Of a stretch of 6,743 nucleotides of DNA, positions 1 to 5,532 are shown in pieces. The stretch is from Nitrospirota bacterium. Its GTDB lineage: Bacteria > Nitrospirota > 9FT-COMBO-42-15 > HDB-SIOI813. Location: contig JACROQ010000188.1 of the NCBI GenBank assembly GCA_016214375.1, forward strand, positions 1 through 6,743, written 5' to 3'. Both the position numbers and the translations under genes were made by a program. The notes beneath the pieces are model-generated. The model had not been told where the DNA came from. It did no database searches and saw only the letters and a list, made by a program, of their open reading frames with translations. Numbering within the stretch: the first letter of the stretch is position 1; every line of letters begins with the position of its first letter.

Positions 1-190
1 CAAACCGAGTTGATGGACGTACTATCCGAAGAAATCTGTAATCTGGCTACGTCTCAGCCTCTTTTGCGTGGTTGCATCCAGCAATCCGGGCTACCTCTTT
101 TTTTACCCTAATCGTTGCATTACTTATGCGGCATTCTATAAGTCTGTGGAGCAGATTACGGATTATATCGAGGAGACGGCCTATGAATGA
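1..190 (+). pseudogene. Possible tail of an upstream gene, apparently frameshifted (unidentified)
   Basis: I do not recognise this gene with confidence. One frame is open from the left edge and stops at TAA 109-111. A second frame (+1 relative to it) reads protein-like sequence from about 83 to TGA 188-190, including GYLFFYPNR and a Glu/Tyr-rich tail. That frame has a stop at 11-13 and no convincing start codon. Joining the two near position 80 would give one continuous C-terminus ending 8 nt inside moeA, the usual look of translational coupling. The FFYPNR stretch is loosely reminiscent of the end of LysR-type regulator effector domains, but this is a weak resemblance. It could equally be two unrelated chance frames, a sequencing error in an intact gene, or a true pseudogene. 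Confidence 0.25.
171..175 (+). promoter_or_regulatory. Ribosome binding site that decides the moeA start
   Basis: AGGAG lies 7 nt before the ATG at 183. The only longer in-frame option, ATG 72, has no comparable site. It would add 37 residues whose sequence is the shadow of the overlapping upstream frame. Confidence 0.75.
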
Positions 191-1184
191 CAGACCCGAT
201 GATCCGGTGGCAGCAGCGATTGAGAGATTCTTTGCCGCATTTCCTGCTGGCCCCGTAGGGGTGGAGAGTGTAGAACTTGGAAAGGCCCGTGATAGGGTCC
301 TGGCCGCAGATGTTGCGGCAGCGATAGATTTACCGCCATTCTCGAGGGCGCTGGTCGAAGGTTTCCTTGTCAATGTGGCAGACACCGCGAATGCGGGAGA
401 TAACACCCCTGTTTTACTCACTGTGAGCGGGGCAATAGGGCCTGGCAAGACGTTTGAGAATCAGATAGCATCCGGCACTTGCATAGAGGTCAGCACAGGG
501 AGCTTTATCCCTGAAGGAGCTTTTGCAGTGGCAAGGTATATGGATGTGACAAGGTCCGGGAAGGGCATAACGATCAAACGGGGATACAATAAGGGAGACA
601 ATATAGAGGCCATTGGATGTGAGATTAAAAAGGGGGAGGGCATACTGAGAGCCGGCACAAAATTCTCTTCAAAGGAGATAATGATTCTTGCCGGCCAGGG
701 CATCTTATCAGCGAAGGTGGCCAGAGCGCCGAAGGTTGCCATTTTCTGTTCGGGAAATGAGGTGATTCCCCCGTCTGAGCCGCTCAGGCCCGGATACGTC
801 TGGGATGCAAACTCCTATACCTTATCAGCACAGATTGAGGAATATGGTGGTCTTCCTCTATTTTGCGGGATCATGAAGGATGATTTTTCTGCATTTAAGG
901 AAGCCCTGAAGGACGGGCTTGCCAAAGCGGATATGGCTGTTATATCAGGAGGAACCGCAATAGGCGGCAGAGAATTTATAGCGGACCTGATCCACTCTTT
1001 TGGCGGGCCTGGTGTTGTGGTGAACGGTGTTCCCATGCGTTCGGGCAAGCCATTGATCATGGGGGTGATAGAGAATAAACCGGTCGTATGCGTTGCCGGC
1101 TACCCCCCTGAATCGCTGCGGGGCTTTGAGCTATTTGGGAAGCCTGTGATTGAAAGGCTAGTTGGATTAAGGAGCGTTACATAA
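183..1184 (+). CDS. moeA: MoeA-family protein (molybdopterin molybdotransferase-like), divergent and lacking the C-terminal domain
   Basis: MoeA inserts molybdate into adenylated molybdopterin in the cytoplasm. This 333-residue protein aligns with MoeA domains I-III: AAIDLPPF at 46-53, STGSFIPEGA at 104-113, a GDNI...AGT segment at 138-159, and the MoCF-type core with SGNE at 190-193, ISGG at 254-257 and SGKP at 287-290. Set against E. coli MoeA from memory (411 aa), it ends just after the GFELFGKPVIERL helix, so domain IV (about 75-80 aa) is missing. Key positions differ. Asp59 becomes Glu59 (VEG for MDG), Asp142 becomes Glu147, Asp259 becomes Glu264, Lys275 becomes Gly, Lys279 becomes Arg286, and the LPGNP loop reads VAGYP. 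Thr100 (T105), Glu188 (E193) and Asp228 are retained. The family is clear, but classical activity is doubtful. It could be a paralogue with another substrate or a binding role. The start is set by AGGAG at 171-175. Confidence 0.85.
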   Translation: MNDRPDDPVAAAIERFFAAFPAGPVGVESVELGKARDRVLAADVAAAIDLPPFSRALVEGFLVNVADTANAGDNTPVLLTVSGAIGPGKTFENQIASGTCIEVSTGSFIPEGAFAVARYMDVTRSGKGITIKRGYNKGDNIEAIGCEIKKGEGILRAGTKFSSKEIMILAGQGILSAKVARAPKVAIFCSGNEVIPPSEPLRPGYVWDANSYTLSAQIEEYGGLPLFCGIMKDDFSAFKEALKDGLAKADMAVISGGTAIGGREFIADLIHSFGGPGVVVNGVPMRSGKPLIMGVIENKPVVCVAGYPPESLRGFELFGKPVIERLVGLRSVT

Positions 1185-1185
1185 A

Positions 1186-1205
1186 GCGGGGTTAGAAAAC
1201 CCCGC
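1186..1205 (+). terminator. GC-rich hairpin just after moeA
   Basis: GCGGGG (1186-1191) pairs perfectly with CCCCGC (1200-1205) around an 8-nt loop, starting one base after the TAA stop. No T-run follows directly, since the next bases form another palindrome. It is therefore a weak intrinsic terminator at best and may instead be a 3'-end stabiliser or part of a palindromic repeat. Confidence 0.45.
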
Positions 1206-1218
1206 CTATCCGGATAGG
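1205..1218. repeat. 14-bp perfect palindrome in the moeA-thyX gap
   Basis: CCTATCCGGATAGG is identical to its own reverse complement. It sits directly between the moeA 3' hairpin and the next inverted repeat. It could be a protein-binding dyad or part of a composite palindromic repeat. Nothing in the sequence decides between these. Confidence 0.6.
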
Positions 1219-1219
1219 T

Positions 1220-1262
1220 GGGACATTTTTCGCTTCGCTCAATGCAAGCACTGTCTTGTCCC
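1220..1262. repeat. Inverted repeat enclosing a reversed copy of the window-wide hairpin core
   Basis: GGGACA (1220-1225) pairs with TGTCCC (1257-1262). Between them, CGCTTCGCTC (1231-1240) is the reverse complement of the GAGCGAAGCG core found in the other repeats of this window. The flanking T and A runs extend the small stem. This looks like a degenerate member of the same palindrome family and sits immediately upstream of the ThyX gene. Confidence 0.55.
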
Positions 1263-1282
1263 GCTATTGTAAGATAATAAAA

Positions 1283-2914
1283 ATGGAACGGTTTATATCC
1301 CCTGCACCTGTTGTAAGATTAGAGAAGGCATTTATTGACCCCTTCAAAAACCTTGTCGCCACGGCCCAGACATGCTATTCCGGGAAGGGGATCGTCACCA
1401 CGGAGAAAATAACAGAGGGTTATGAGAGGCTTGCCAGGAGCATCTATAAGGCCGGCCACCATACCACACTGCAACACGCCCATTTCCAGTTTACACTCAC
1501 AAATGTTTCAAGGCAGTTTGTCTGGTCATTTCTGCACAGCCATCCCTTTTATAACTCTGAGCAGGTCAGTCAGCGTTATGTTGCCGTCAGTCCCGGGAAT
1601 TTTGCAATCCCTCCTCTGAGAGGGGAGGCCCTGGCCATCTACGAAAAGACGATTACCCTCCAGATGCAGGCCTACAGCAGGCTCTGTGAAAAACTCTTTC
1701 CAATCGTAAAAGATGAGTACCTGCGGCGTTTCAGGTCCTATGAGAAAAGGGCAAGAAGGGGAAGGGGCAGGGAATCTGATCTGCTGCAATTAGAGCTTCC
1801 GATCTATAAGTCCGCAAGAAAGATCGATAAAGAAGTCATGAAAAAGGCTCAGGAGGTGGCAAGGTATATCATACCGGTCTCGGCCTTTACATATCTCTAC
1901 CACACGGTCAATGCCCTCACACTCTTCCGGTACTACCGCCTTTGTAACCAGTATGATGCCCCTATGGAGCAGCGTATCGTCGTGGGCAAGATGATAGAGG
2001 AGATACTCCGTGCAGAGCCGCTCTACAAGACCATCCTTGAAGAGCCGCTGGATATGGAGGCAACGCCTGAATACCGGTTTTTTGCATCGCACCTGCAGGT
2101 GTTGGGCCCTCGTATTCAAAAGAGATTCCTGAAGGAATTTGACGCGAGTCTGGGGGGAAGGCTATCGAGATTGGTTGACTATAAACAAAACAATGAGGCC
2201 ACTGTTGCCCAATCTGTCCGTGAGGTCCTTGGGCTTCCCTCTTCAAGGTGCAGGGATAAGCGGAGGCTTAGTGATTATCAGGCATTAAGACTTGTATTAG
2301 ATCCGTCACAGAATAGTCTCTATGGAGAGACGTTAAATGTAGCGACACTGTCTAAGCTTGCGAGGGCACTGTCCCATGCATCGTATACATTTAGAAAGAA
2401 GATCAGTCATACGGCAGACTCCCAGGACCAGCGTCACAGGATGACGCCTGCCACACGTCCCTGTCTTCACAGGCACATTACTGATGATCCTGATTACATC
2501 ACTCCAGAGCTTATCCGTCAGGACGAGAAGGTAGAGAAGTTTTACCAGGAGACGATGGATCAGACATGGGATGGGATCAACCGGCTCAAGGCCCTTGGCG
2601 TGAGCGATGAGTTTGCTATGTATCTTTTACCGAATGCCGTGGCCATCCGCTTTACAGAGTCGGGGGATCTGTTGAATCTGCGGCACAAGTATGCCATGCG
2701 GCTCTGCTACAATGCCCAGGAAGAGATATGGCGGGCCTCGCTTGATGAGGTGAAACAGATCCGGGAGGTGAATCCCTTCATCGGCAAATATCTCCTTCCT
2801 CCATGCACACTAAGGGACATGGCCGACGTACTGCCTGTCTGCCCTGAGGGAGAGCGCTTCTGCGGGATCAAGGTCTGGAGGCTGAGTCTGAAGGAGTATA
2901 AAAGGATTATTTAG
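1283..2914 (+). CDS. thyX: Tandem two-domain ThyX-family protein (flavin-dependent thymidylate synthase-like)
   Basis: ThyX makes dTMP from dUMP using FAD, NADPH and methylenetetrahydrofolate, usually as a tetramer of about 220-residue chains. This 543-residue protein contains the fold twice. Domain 1 (about 9-250) has VATAQTCYS, GHHTTLQHAHFQF (58-70), a diverged signature ending in SQRYV (96-100), and a C-terminal block IIPVSAFTYLYHTVNALTLF (196-215) followed by RLC and MEQR. Domain 2 (about 260-500) has LSHASYTF (363-370), QRHRMTPATRP (383-393), YLLPNAVAIRFTESGDL (447-463), then RLCYNAQEEI. The RHR triad of the canonical RHRxxSxNxxSxR motif survives only in domain 2, whereas SxRY survives only in domain 1. 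A basic insert (about 148-164) and a tail with three Cys (508, 520, 527) are extra. The ATG at 1283 is chosen because ThyX similarity begins within about 10 residues. No strong ribosome site is visible. An upstream in-frame TTG at 1256 falls inside the palindrome. Confidence 0.85.
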   Translation: MERFISPAPVVRLEKAFIDPFKNLVATAQTCYSGKGIVTTEKITEGYERLARSIYKAGHHTTLQHAHFQFTLTNVSRQFVWSFLHSHPFYNSEQVSQRYVAVSPGNFAIPPLRGEALAIYEKTITLQMQAYSRLCEKLFPIVKDEYLRRFRSYEKRARRGRGRESDLLQLELPIYKSARKIDKEVMKKAQEVARYIIPVSAFTYLYHTVNALTLFRYYRLCNQYDAPMEQRIVVGKMIEEILRAEPLYKTILEEPLDMEATPEYRFFASHLQVLGPRIQKRFLKEFDASLGGRLSRLVDYKQNNEATVAQSVREVLGLPSSRCRDKRRLSDYQALRLVLDPSQNSLYGETLNVATLSKLARALSHASYTFRKKISHTADSQDQRHRMTPATRPCLHRHITDDPDYITPELIRQDEKVEKFYQETMDQTWDGINRLKALGVSDEFAMYLLPNAVAIRFTESGDLLNLRHKYAMRLCYNAQEEIWRASLDEVKQIREVNPFIGKYLLPPCTLRDMADVLPVCPEGERFCGIKVWRLSLKEYKRII

Positions 2915-2951
2915 CAGTCTGTTATTAGGCTGTTGAAAGAGTCGTTTTGCC

Positions 2952-2980
2952 TGTCATCCTGAGCGAAGCGAAGGATCTGA
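2952..2980 (+). repeat. Palindromic repeat copy R1 (ATCCT/AGGAT type)
   Basis: The stem ATCCT/AGGAT encloses the core GAGCGAAGCGA, flanked by TGTC on the left and CTGA on the right. Its two 12-nt halves (2952-2963 and 2969-2980) are perfect reverse complements of the two ends of R2, so R1 and R2 can also pair with each other into one long hairpin. Confidence 0.85.
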
Positions 2981-3003
2981 GACCTAAGGGAAACTAAGGG
3001 TAA

Positions 3004-3037
3004 TCAGATCCTTCGGGCATTCGCCCTCAGGATGACA
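3004..3037 (-). repeat. Palindromic repeat copy R2 (ATCCT/AGGAT type, long inner stem)
   Basis: Read on the minus strand, it has the same outer stem as R1, but the inner hairpin is GGGC-GAAT-GCCC between GA and GA. It is identical over 33 nt to copy R5 in the hpnD-hpnE gap. The spacer between R1 and R2 (2981-3003) holds a short direct repeat, CTAAGGG, at 2984 and 2994. Confidence 0.85.
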
Positions 3038-3044
3038 CTTCGTG

Positions 3045-3081
3045 TCAGATTCTTCGTCGCCTTCGGCTCCTCAGAATGACA
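3045..3081 (-). repeat. Palindromic repeat copy R3 (ATTCT/AGAAT type, nested core)
   Basis: On the minus strand the outer stem is ATTCT/AGAAT. The inside reads GA-G-GA-GCC-GAA-GGC-GA-C-GA, a second nested GA/GA step with a G-C pair between. It is joined to R2 by the 7-nt linker CTTCGTG (3038-3044). Confidence 0.85.
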
Positions 3082-3107
3082 GAGTATCAGACATTTTCTA
3101 CAGCCTG

Positions 3108-4430
3108 TCAGGCGTCAGTCTCCGCAATCAGCCTTGCACATTGATAGCCACTGATGACAGCGCCCTCGATCGTTGCCGGAAGGCCAGTGTCTGTCCAGTC
3201 GCCTGCAAGAAAGAGATTTTGGATGGGGGTCTTCTGTGATGGTCTATTTAGGTTCACCCCAGGAACCGGTGAAAATGTGGCAAATCTCTCCTTGATGACT
3301 TTGCTGTAGAGGAGTTTAGCAGAGGTAGTATCAGGCAGGGTTTTCTTTAGTTCTCTCAGTGCCAGATCCACTAATTTCTCTGAAGGCACATCAAGATACT
3401 GATGTGCGCCACTGATCACAATGGATAAAAGACCCCTGTACGAGCTGTCCCTGTATAGCTTCTCCTTGTTGAATATCCACTGAATCGGTGAGTTAAGCAA
3501 TGCTGCAAATCTGTAGTCTGTTATAGAATCATTGAACAAGAGGTGGATGGATATGATTGGGGATGCAGAAAAGAGGGGGGTAACAGATATCCCCTTTTTA
3601 TCAGGTAATAATTTTTGAAGAGAGTCATATGGAACAGCGCTGATATAATAGTCTCCCTTCAATACTCTTCCATCATGTAATCTGATTCCGGTGACAGCAT
3701 GATCCTTTATAAGTATCTCCGATGCGATACAGCCTTTCTCTATAGTTCCTTCACGTTGCCGGATGAAATTCTCAGCCGCATCTACGTACAGTCTGCTCAA
3801 CGGCGTTGCAGGGAGTACAATCCTCGATCCTTGTCTGTTCGCAAAAAATGCCTGTTTTAAGACGGCCTTGAAGAGGCCGGCCGATGCCTTATCAGGATTT
3901 TCATTCAGGGTGGCCAGGGTGATGATGTTCCACAAGGTGTCCTGTGCCTTTTTGGACTGGCCCAGCCTGTGAAGCCATTCGCTGACGGTGCAGTCTCTTG
4001 ATAAGCTTTTTGAGTTGCCGGACAGCATTTCTCCGGCGACCCTCAGCATCCTGAATCTGTCTGTCAGCGGGAGGGCATTAAAACGTAATATGCCGGAAGC
4101 GATATGCAGAGGGGCAGGCAGCGGCAGGCAGTCCAATTTAGAGGCATTCCCATTTGTATCTAAGAAATCAATATGTAAATTTTTCTGGACATAAAGTTTA
4201 TCTGTCACACCGATCTTTTCTAAGAATCTGAAGGTGTTTTTGTAACACCCCATCAGGATATGCTGGCCGTTGTCTAAGGCGAGGCCAGTCTTCCGGTCAA
4301 GGAAAGAATAGGCCCGGCCGCCAAGGAATCTCCTTTGCTCGACGAGGGTTACATGATAGCCGGCCGATGTGAGCTCTACAGCAGCAGAAAGACCGGCAAA
4401 GCCGCCACCGATGACGATAACCTTTTTCAT
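3108..4430 (-). CDS. hpnE: HpnE, squalene-associated FAD-dependent oxidoreductase (hydroxysqualene dehydroxylase)
   Basis: HpnE performs the last step of the bacterial HpnCDE route, reducing hydroxysqualene to squalene with FAD. The 440-residue protein opens with the dinucleotide-binding loop VIVIGGGFAGLSAA (4-17), followed by the acidic end of the second strand (E31) and LGGRAYSF (36-43). It closes with the family hallmark AGDWTDTGLPATIEGAV (409-425) before a final helix. Length is normal for the family. The ATG at 4430 is chosen because the FAD fold starts at residue 4. Ribosome-site support is only a weak AGGG 10 nt upstream. An in-frame ATG at 4532 exists, but the 34 extra residues (ILRAFALRMT-like) are translated hairpin repeats. 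It is the third gene of the cluster, 241 bp after hpnD. It converges with thyX, and its stop lies against the 2927-3106 block. Confidence 0.93.
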   Translation of the reverse strand: MKKVIVIGGGFAGLSAAVELTSAGYHVTLVEQRRFLGGRAYSFLDRKTGLALDNGQHILMGCYKNTFRFLEKIGVTDKLYVQKNLHIDFLDTNGNASKLDCLPLPAPLHIASGILRFNALPLTDRFRMLRVAGEMLSGNSKSLSRDCTVSEWLHRLGQSKKAQDTLWNIITLATLNENPDKASAGLFKAVLKQAFFANRQGSRIVLPATPLSRLYVDAAENFIRQREGTIEKGCIASEILIKDHAVTGIRLHDGRVLKGDYYISAVPYDSLQKLLPDKKGISVTPLFSASPIISIHLLFNDSITDYRFAALLNSPIQWIFNKEKLYRDSSYRGLLSIVISGAHQYLDVPSEKLVDLALRELKKTLPDTTSAKLLYSKVIKERFATFSPVPGVNLNRPSQKTPIQNLFLAGDWTDTGLPATIEGAVISGYQCARLIAETDA

Positions 4431-4454
4431 GCGAAAATATCCCTGCCACTTTGC

Positions 4455-4483
4455 TGTCATTCTGAGCGCAGCGAAGAATCTGA
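4455..4483 (+). repeat. Palindromic repeat copy R4 (ATTCT/AGAAT type)
   Basis: The stem ATTCT/AGAAT encloses GAGCGCAGCGA, where the triloop is GCA instead of GAA. It lies 24 bp upstream of the hpnE start and would be transcribed in the hpnE leader. Confidence 0.85.
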
Positions 4484-4490
4484 CGCGAAG

Positions 4491-4523
4491 TGTCATCCTG
4501 AGGGCGAATGCCCGAAGGATCTG
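4491..4523 (+). repeat. Palindromic repeat copy R5 (ATCCT/AGGAT type, long inner stem)
   Basis: It has outer stem ATCCT/AGGAT and inner hairpin GGGC-GAAT-GCCC, and its 33 nt are identical to the reverse complement of R2. The 7-nt linker CGCGAAG (4484-4490) joins it to R4, mirroring the R3-R2 pair at 3004-3081 with one base changed. Confidence 0.85.
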
Positions 4524-4545
4524 CTTTCCCATTGAACCCGGTGTA

Positions 4546-4576
4546 TCAGACCCTTCGCCTTCGGCTCAGGGTGACA
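4546..4576 (-). repeat. Palindromic repeat copy R6 (ACCCT/AGGGT type)
   Basis: On the minus strand the outer stem is ACCCT/AGGGT and the core is GA-GCC-GAA-GGC-GA. Both stems differ from those of R1 and R4, yet both remain fully paired. Confidence 0.85.
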
Positions 4577-4596
4577 TTCTGGATTTTCATGCTTTG

Positions 4597-4611
4597 TGAG
4601 CCAGCGGCTCA
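4597..4611. repeat. Short perfect hairpin in the hpnD-hpnE gap
   Basis: TGAGCC (4597-4602) and GGCTCA (4606-4611) flank a 3-nt loop, AGC. No U-tract follows on either strand. It is not clearly a member of the main repeat family. Confidence 0.5.
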
Positions 4612-4646
4612 TAACGGTCCACTTGAGAATTCTCGTTCCTTATTTT

Positions 4647-4665
4647 CCCTCCCCTCAAGGGAGGG
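4647..4665. repeat. CCCTCCC/GGGAGGG hairpin immediately 3' of hpnD
   Basis: CCCTCCC (4647-4653) pairs with GGGAGGG (4659-4665) around CTCAA, ending 6 bp beyond the hpnD stop. On the hpnD (minus) strand the stem is followed by AAAATAAGG, not by T residues, so it is not a canonical intrinsic terminator in that direction. It may act as a transcript 3' stabiliser or be a dispersed polypurine/polypyrimidine repeat. Confidence 0.5.
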
Positions 4666-4671
4666 GGATTT

Positions 4672-5529
4672 TCATGTCTTTAGCCTGTTCCCAATCCAGG
4701 CCTTAAAGGCTATATAAAGTTTATATGGCTTTAATAATCGTGGAGGAGCAGAAAATACATCATAGTTTGAATTTTCTATTTTACGGAGTAGAGTACTATA
4801 AATAGCCCTCATGATTTCAGCAGCCACCATGGCCTTCCGGTCTTCCCTGGGAAGGGTTTCCTCCGCCCTCTTATAATAGCTCCATGCCCTCGCAGCCTCA
4901 AAGCGCATCATCTCGACAAAGGCCTGATTATATATTGACGAGAACAGATCTTCCTCGGCATATCCAAATCGCTTCAGGTCTTCCAGCGGCACATAGATAC
5001 GCCCATTGGCTGCATCGGCCTTTATATCCCTCAGGATATTGGTAAGTTGCAAAGCAATTCCGAGGTCTACAGCATATCCTAATGTGACAGCATTCTGATA
5101 ACCAAATACCTCTGCACATATCAACCCCACGACAGAGGCCACCCTGTAGCAATATCTGTGTAGTTCGTCAAATGTATGGTACCTGTTTTTTGTTAAATCC
5201 ATCTCCACACCTTTGATCAGGTCAAGAAAATATTTCTGTGGGATTGAGTACCGGTCTATATACGGTTTAAGGTTGACAGTAATGGGGTGAGAGGGGTTCC
5301 CCTGGAACATATTGATGATCTCTGTTGTCCATTTCAGGAGGGCCTCTGACGCCTCAAGTCTGCCGGGAGATTCATCTGCCACATCGTCCAGGGACCGGCA
5401 GAGGGCGTAAATGGCGTACAGTGCCTTCCGTTTCTCTGAAGGGAGGGAGAAGAAGGAGTAATAGAAGTTTGTGTTGCTCTCTTTGGTGAGCTTATAGCTT
5501 TGAGAGGCAAGGCGAGGGTTATGCTCCAT
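4672..5529 (-). CDS. hpnD: HpnD, presqualene diphosphate synthase
   Basis: HpnD joins two farnesyl diphosphates head-to-head to give presqualene diphosphate, the first committed step of the HpnCDE squalene route. The 285-residue protein is a typical all-helical trans-isoprenyl diphosphate synthase (squalene/phytoene synthase family). It has the first Mg-binding Asp motif DDVAD at 48-52 within YAICR-like context, VEMDL at 108-112, and the second motif NILRDIKAD at 164-172, followed by GRIYVPLEDLKRFGY. Length is normal. The ATG at 5529 is 3 nt after the hpnC stop, with AGGG and AAGG purine tracts just upstream, so the two are translationally coupled. HpnC and crtB-type phytoene synthases are the nearest relatives. 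Position between hpnC and hpnE favours HpnD. Confidence 0.9.
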   Translation of the reverse strand: MEHNPRLASQSYKLTKESNTNFYYSFFSLPSEKRKALYAIYALCRSLDDVADESPGRLEASEALLKWTTEIINMFQGNPSHPITVNLKPYIDRYSIPQKYFLDLIKGVEMDLTKNRYHTFDELHRYCYRVASVVGLICAEVFGYQNAVTLGYAVDLGIALQLTNILRDIKADAANGRIYVPLEDLKRFGYAEEDLFSSIYNQAFVEMMRFEAARAWSYYKRAEETLPREDRKAMVAAEIMRAIYSTLLRKIENSNYDVFSAPPRLLKPYKLYIAFKAWIGNRLKT

Positions 5530-5532
5530 CCC

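Larger units (their letters stand above)
2927..3106. repeat. 180-bp hairpin-rich block with inverted ends between the convergent thyX and hpnE genes
   Basis: The outer arms AGGCTGTTGAAA (2927-2938) and TTTCTACAGCCT (3095-3106) are inverted copies matching at 11 of 12 positions. They enclose three palindromic repeats, described separately. The right arm ends one base before the hpnE stop codon. The arrangement resembles a small non-autonomous palindromic element or a bidirectional transcription-ending block. No transposase, clear target duplication or protein-coding content is present. Confidence 0.45.

Noticed and set aside
72..182. MoeA start at ATG 72 with a hydrophobic N-terminal stretch that could pass for a membrane anchor
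   Set aside because: The stretch is the out-of-frame reading of the upstream gene tail, and AGGAG sits correctly before ATG 183.
47..448. Long minus-strand open frame opposite the moeA start region
   Set aside because: It is antisense to well-supported MoeA sequence, of low complexity (Ser/Ala/Thr-rich) and without recognisable motifs. Other antisense frames inside moeA, thyX and the hpn genes were dropped for the same reason.
1256..1282. TTG start for the ThyX protein, 9 residues earlier
   Set aside because: It lies inside the GGGACA/TGTCCC palindrome and family similarity begins after ATG 1283. Neither start has a good ribosome site, so the call is moderate.
2915..3107. IS element or transposase remnant
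   Set aside because: There is no coding content related to transposases. Only inverted ends and hairpins are visible.
4647..4665. Intrinsic terminator for hpnD
   Set aside because: On the hpnD strand the stem is followed by A-rich sequence, not a U-tract, so it is listed only as a hairpin repeat.
4335..4717. Plus-strand open frames across the hpnD-hpnE gap
   Set aside because: They translate hairpin repeats and antisense ends of hpnE and hpnD, with no domain signal.
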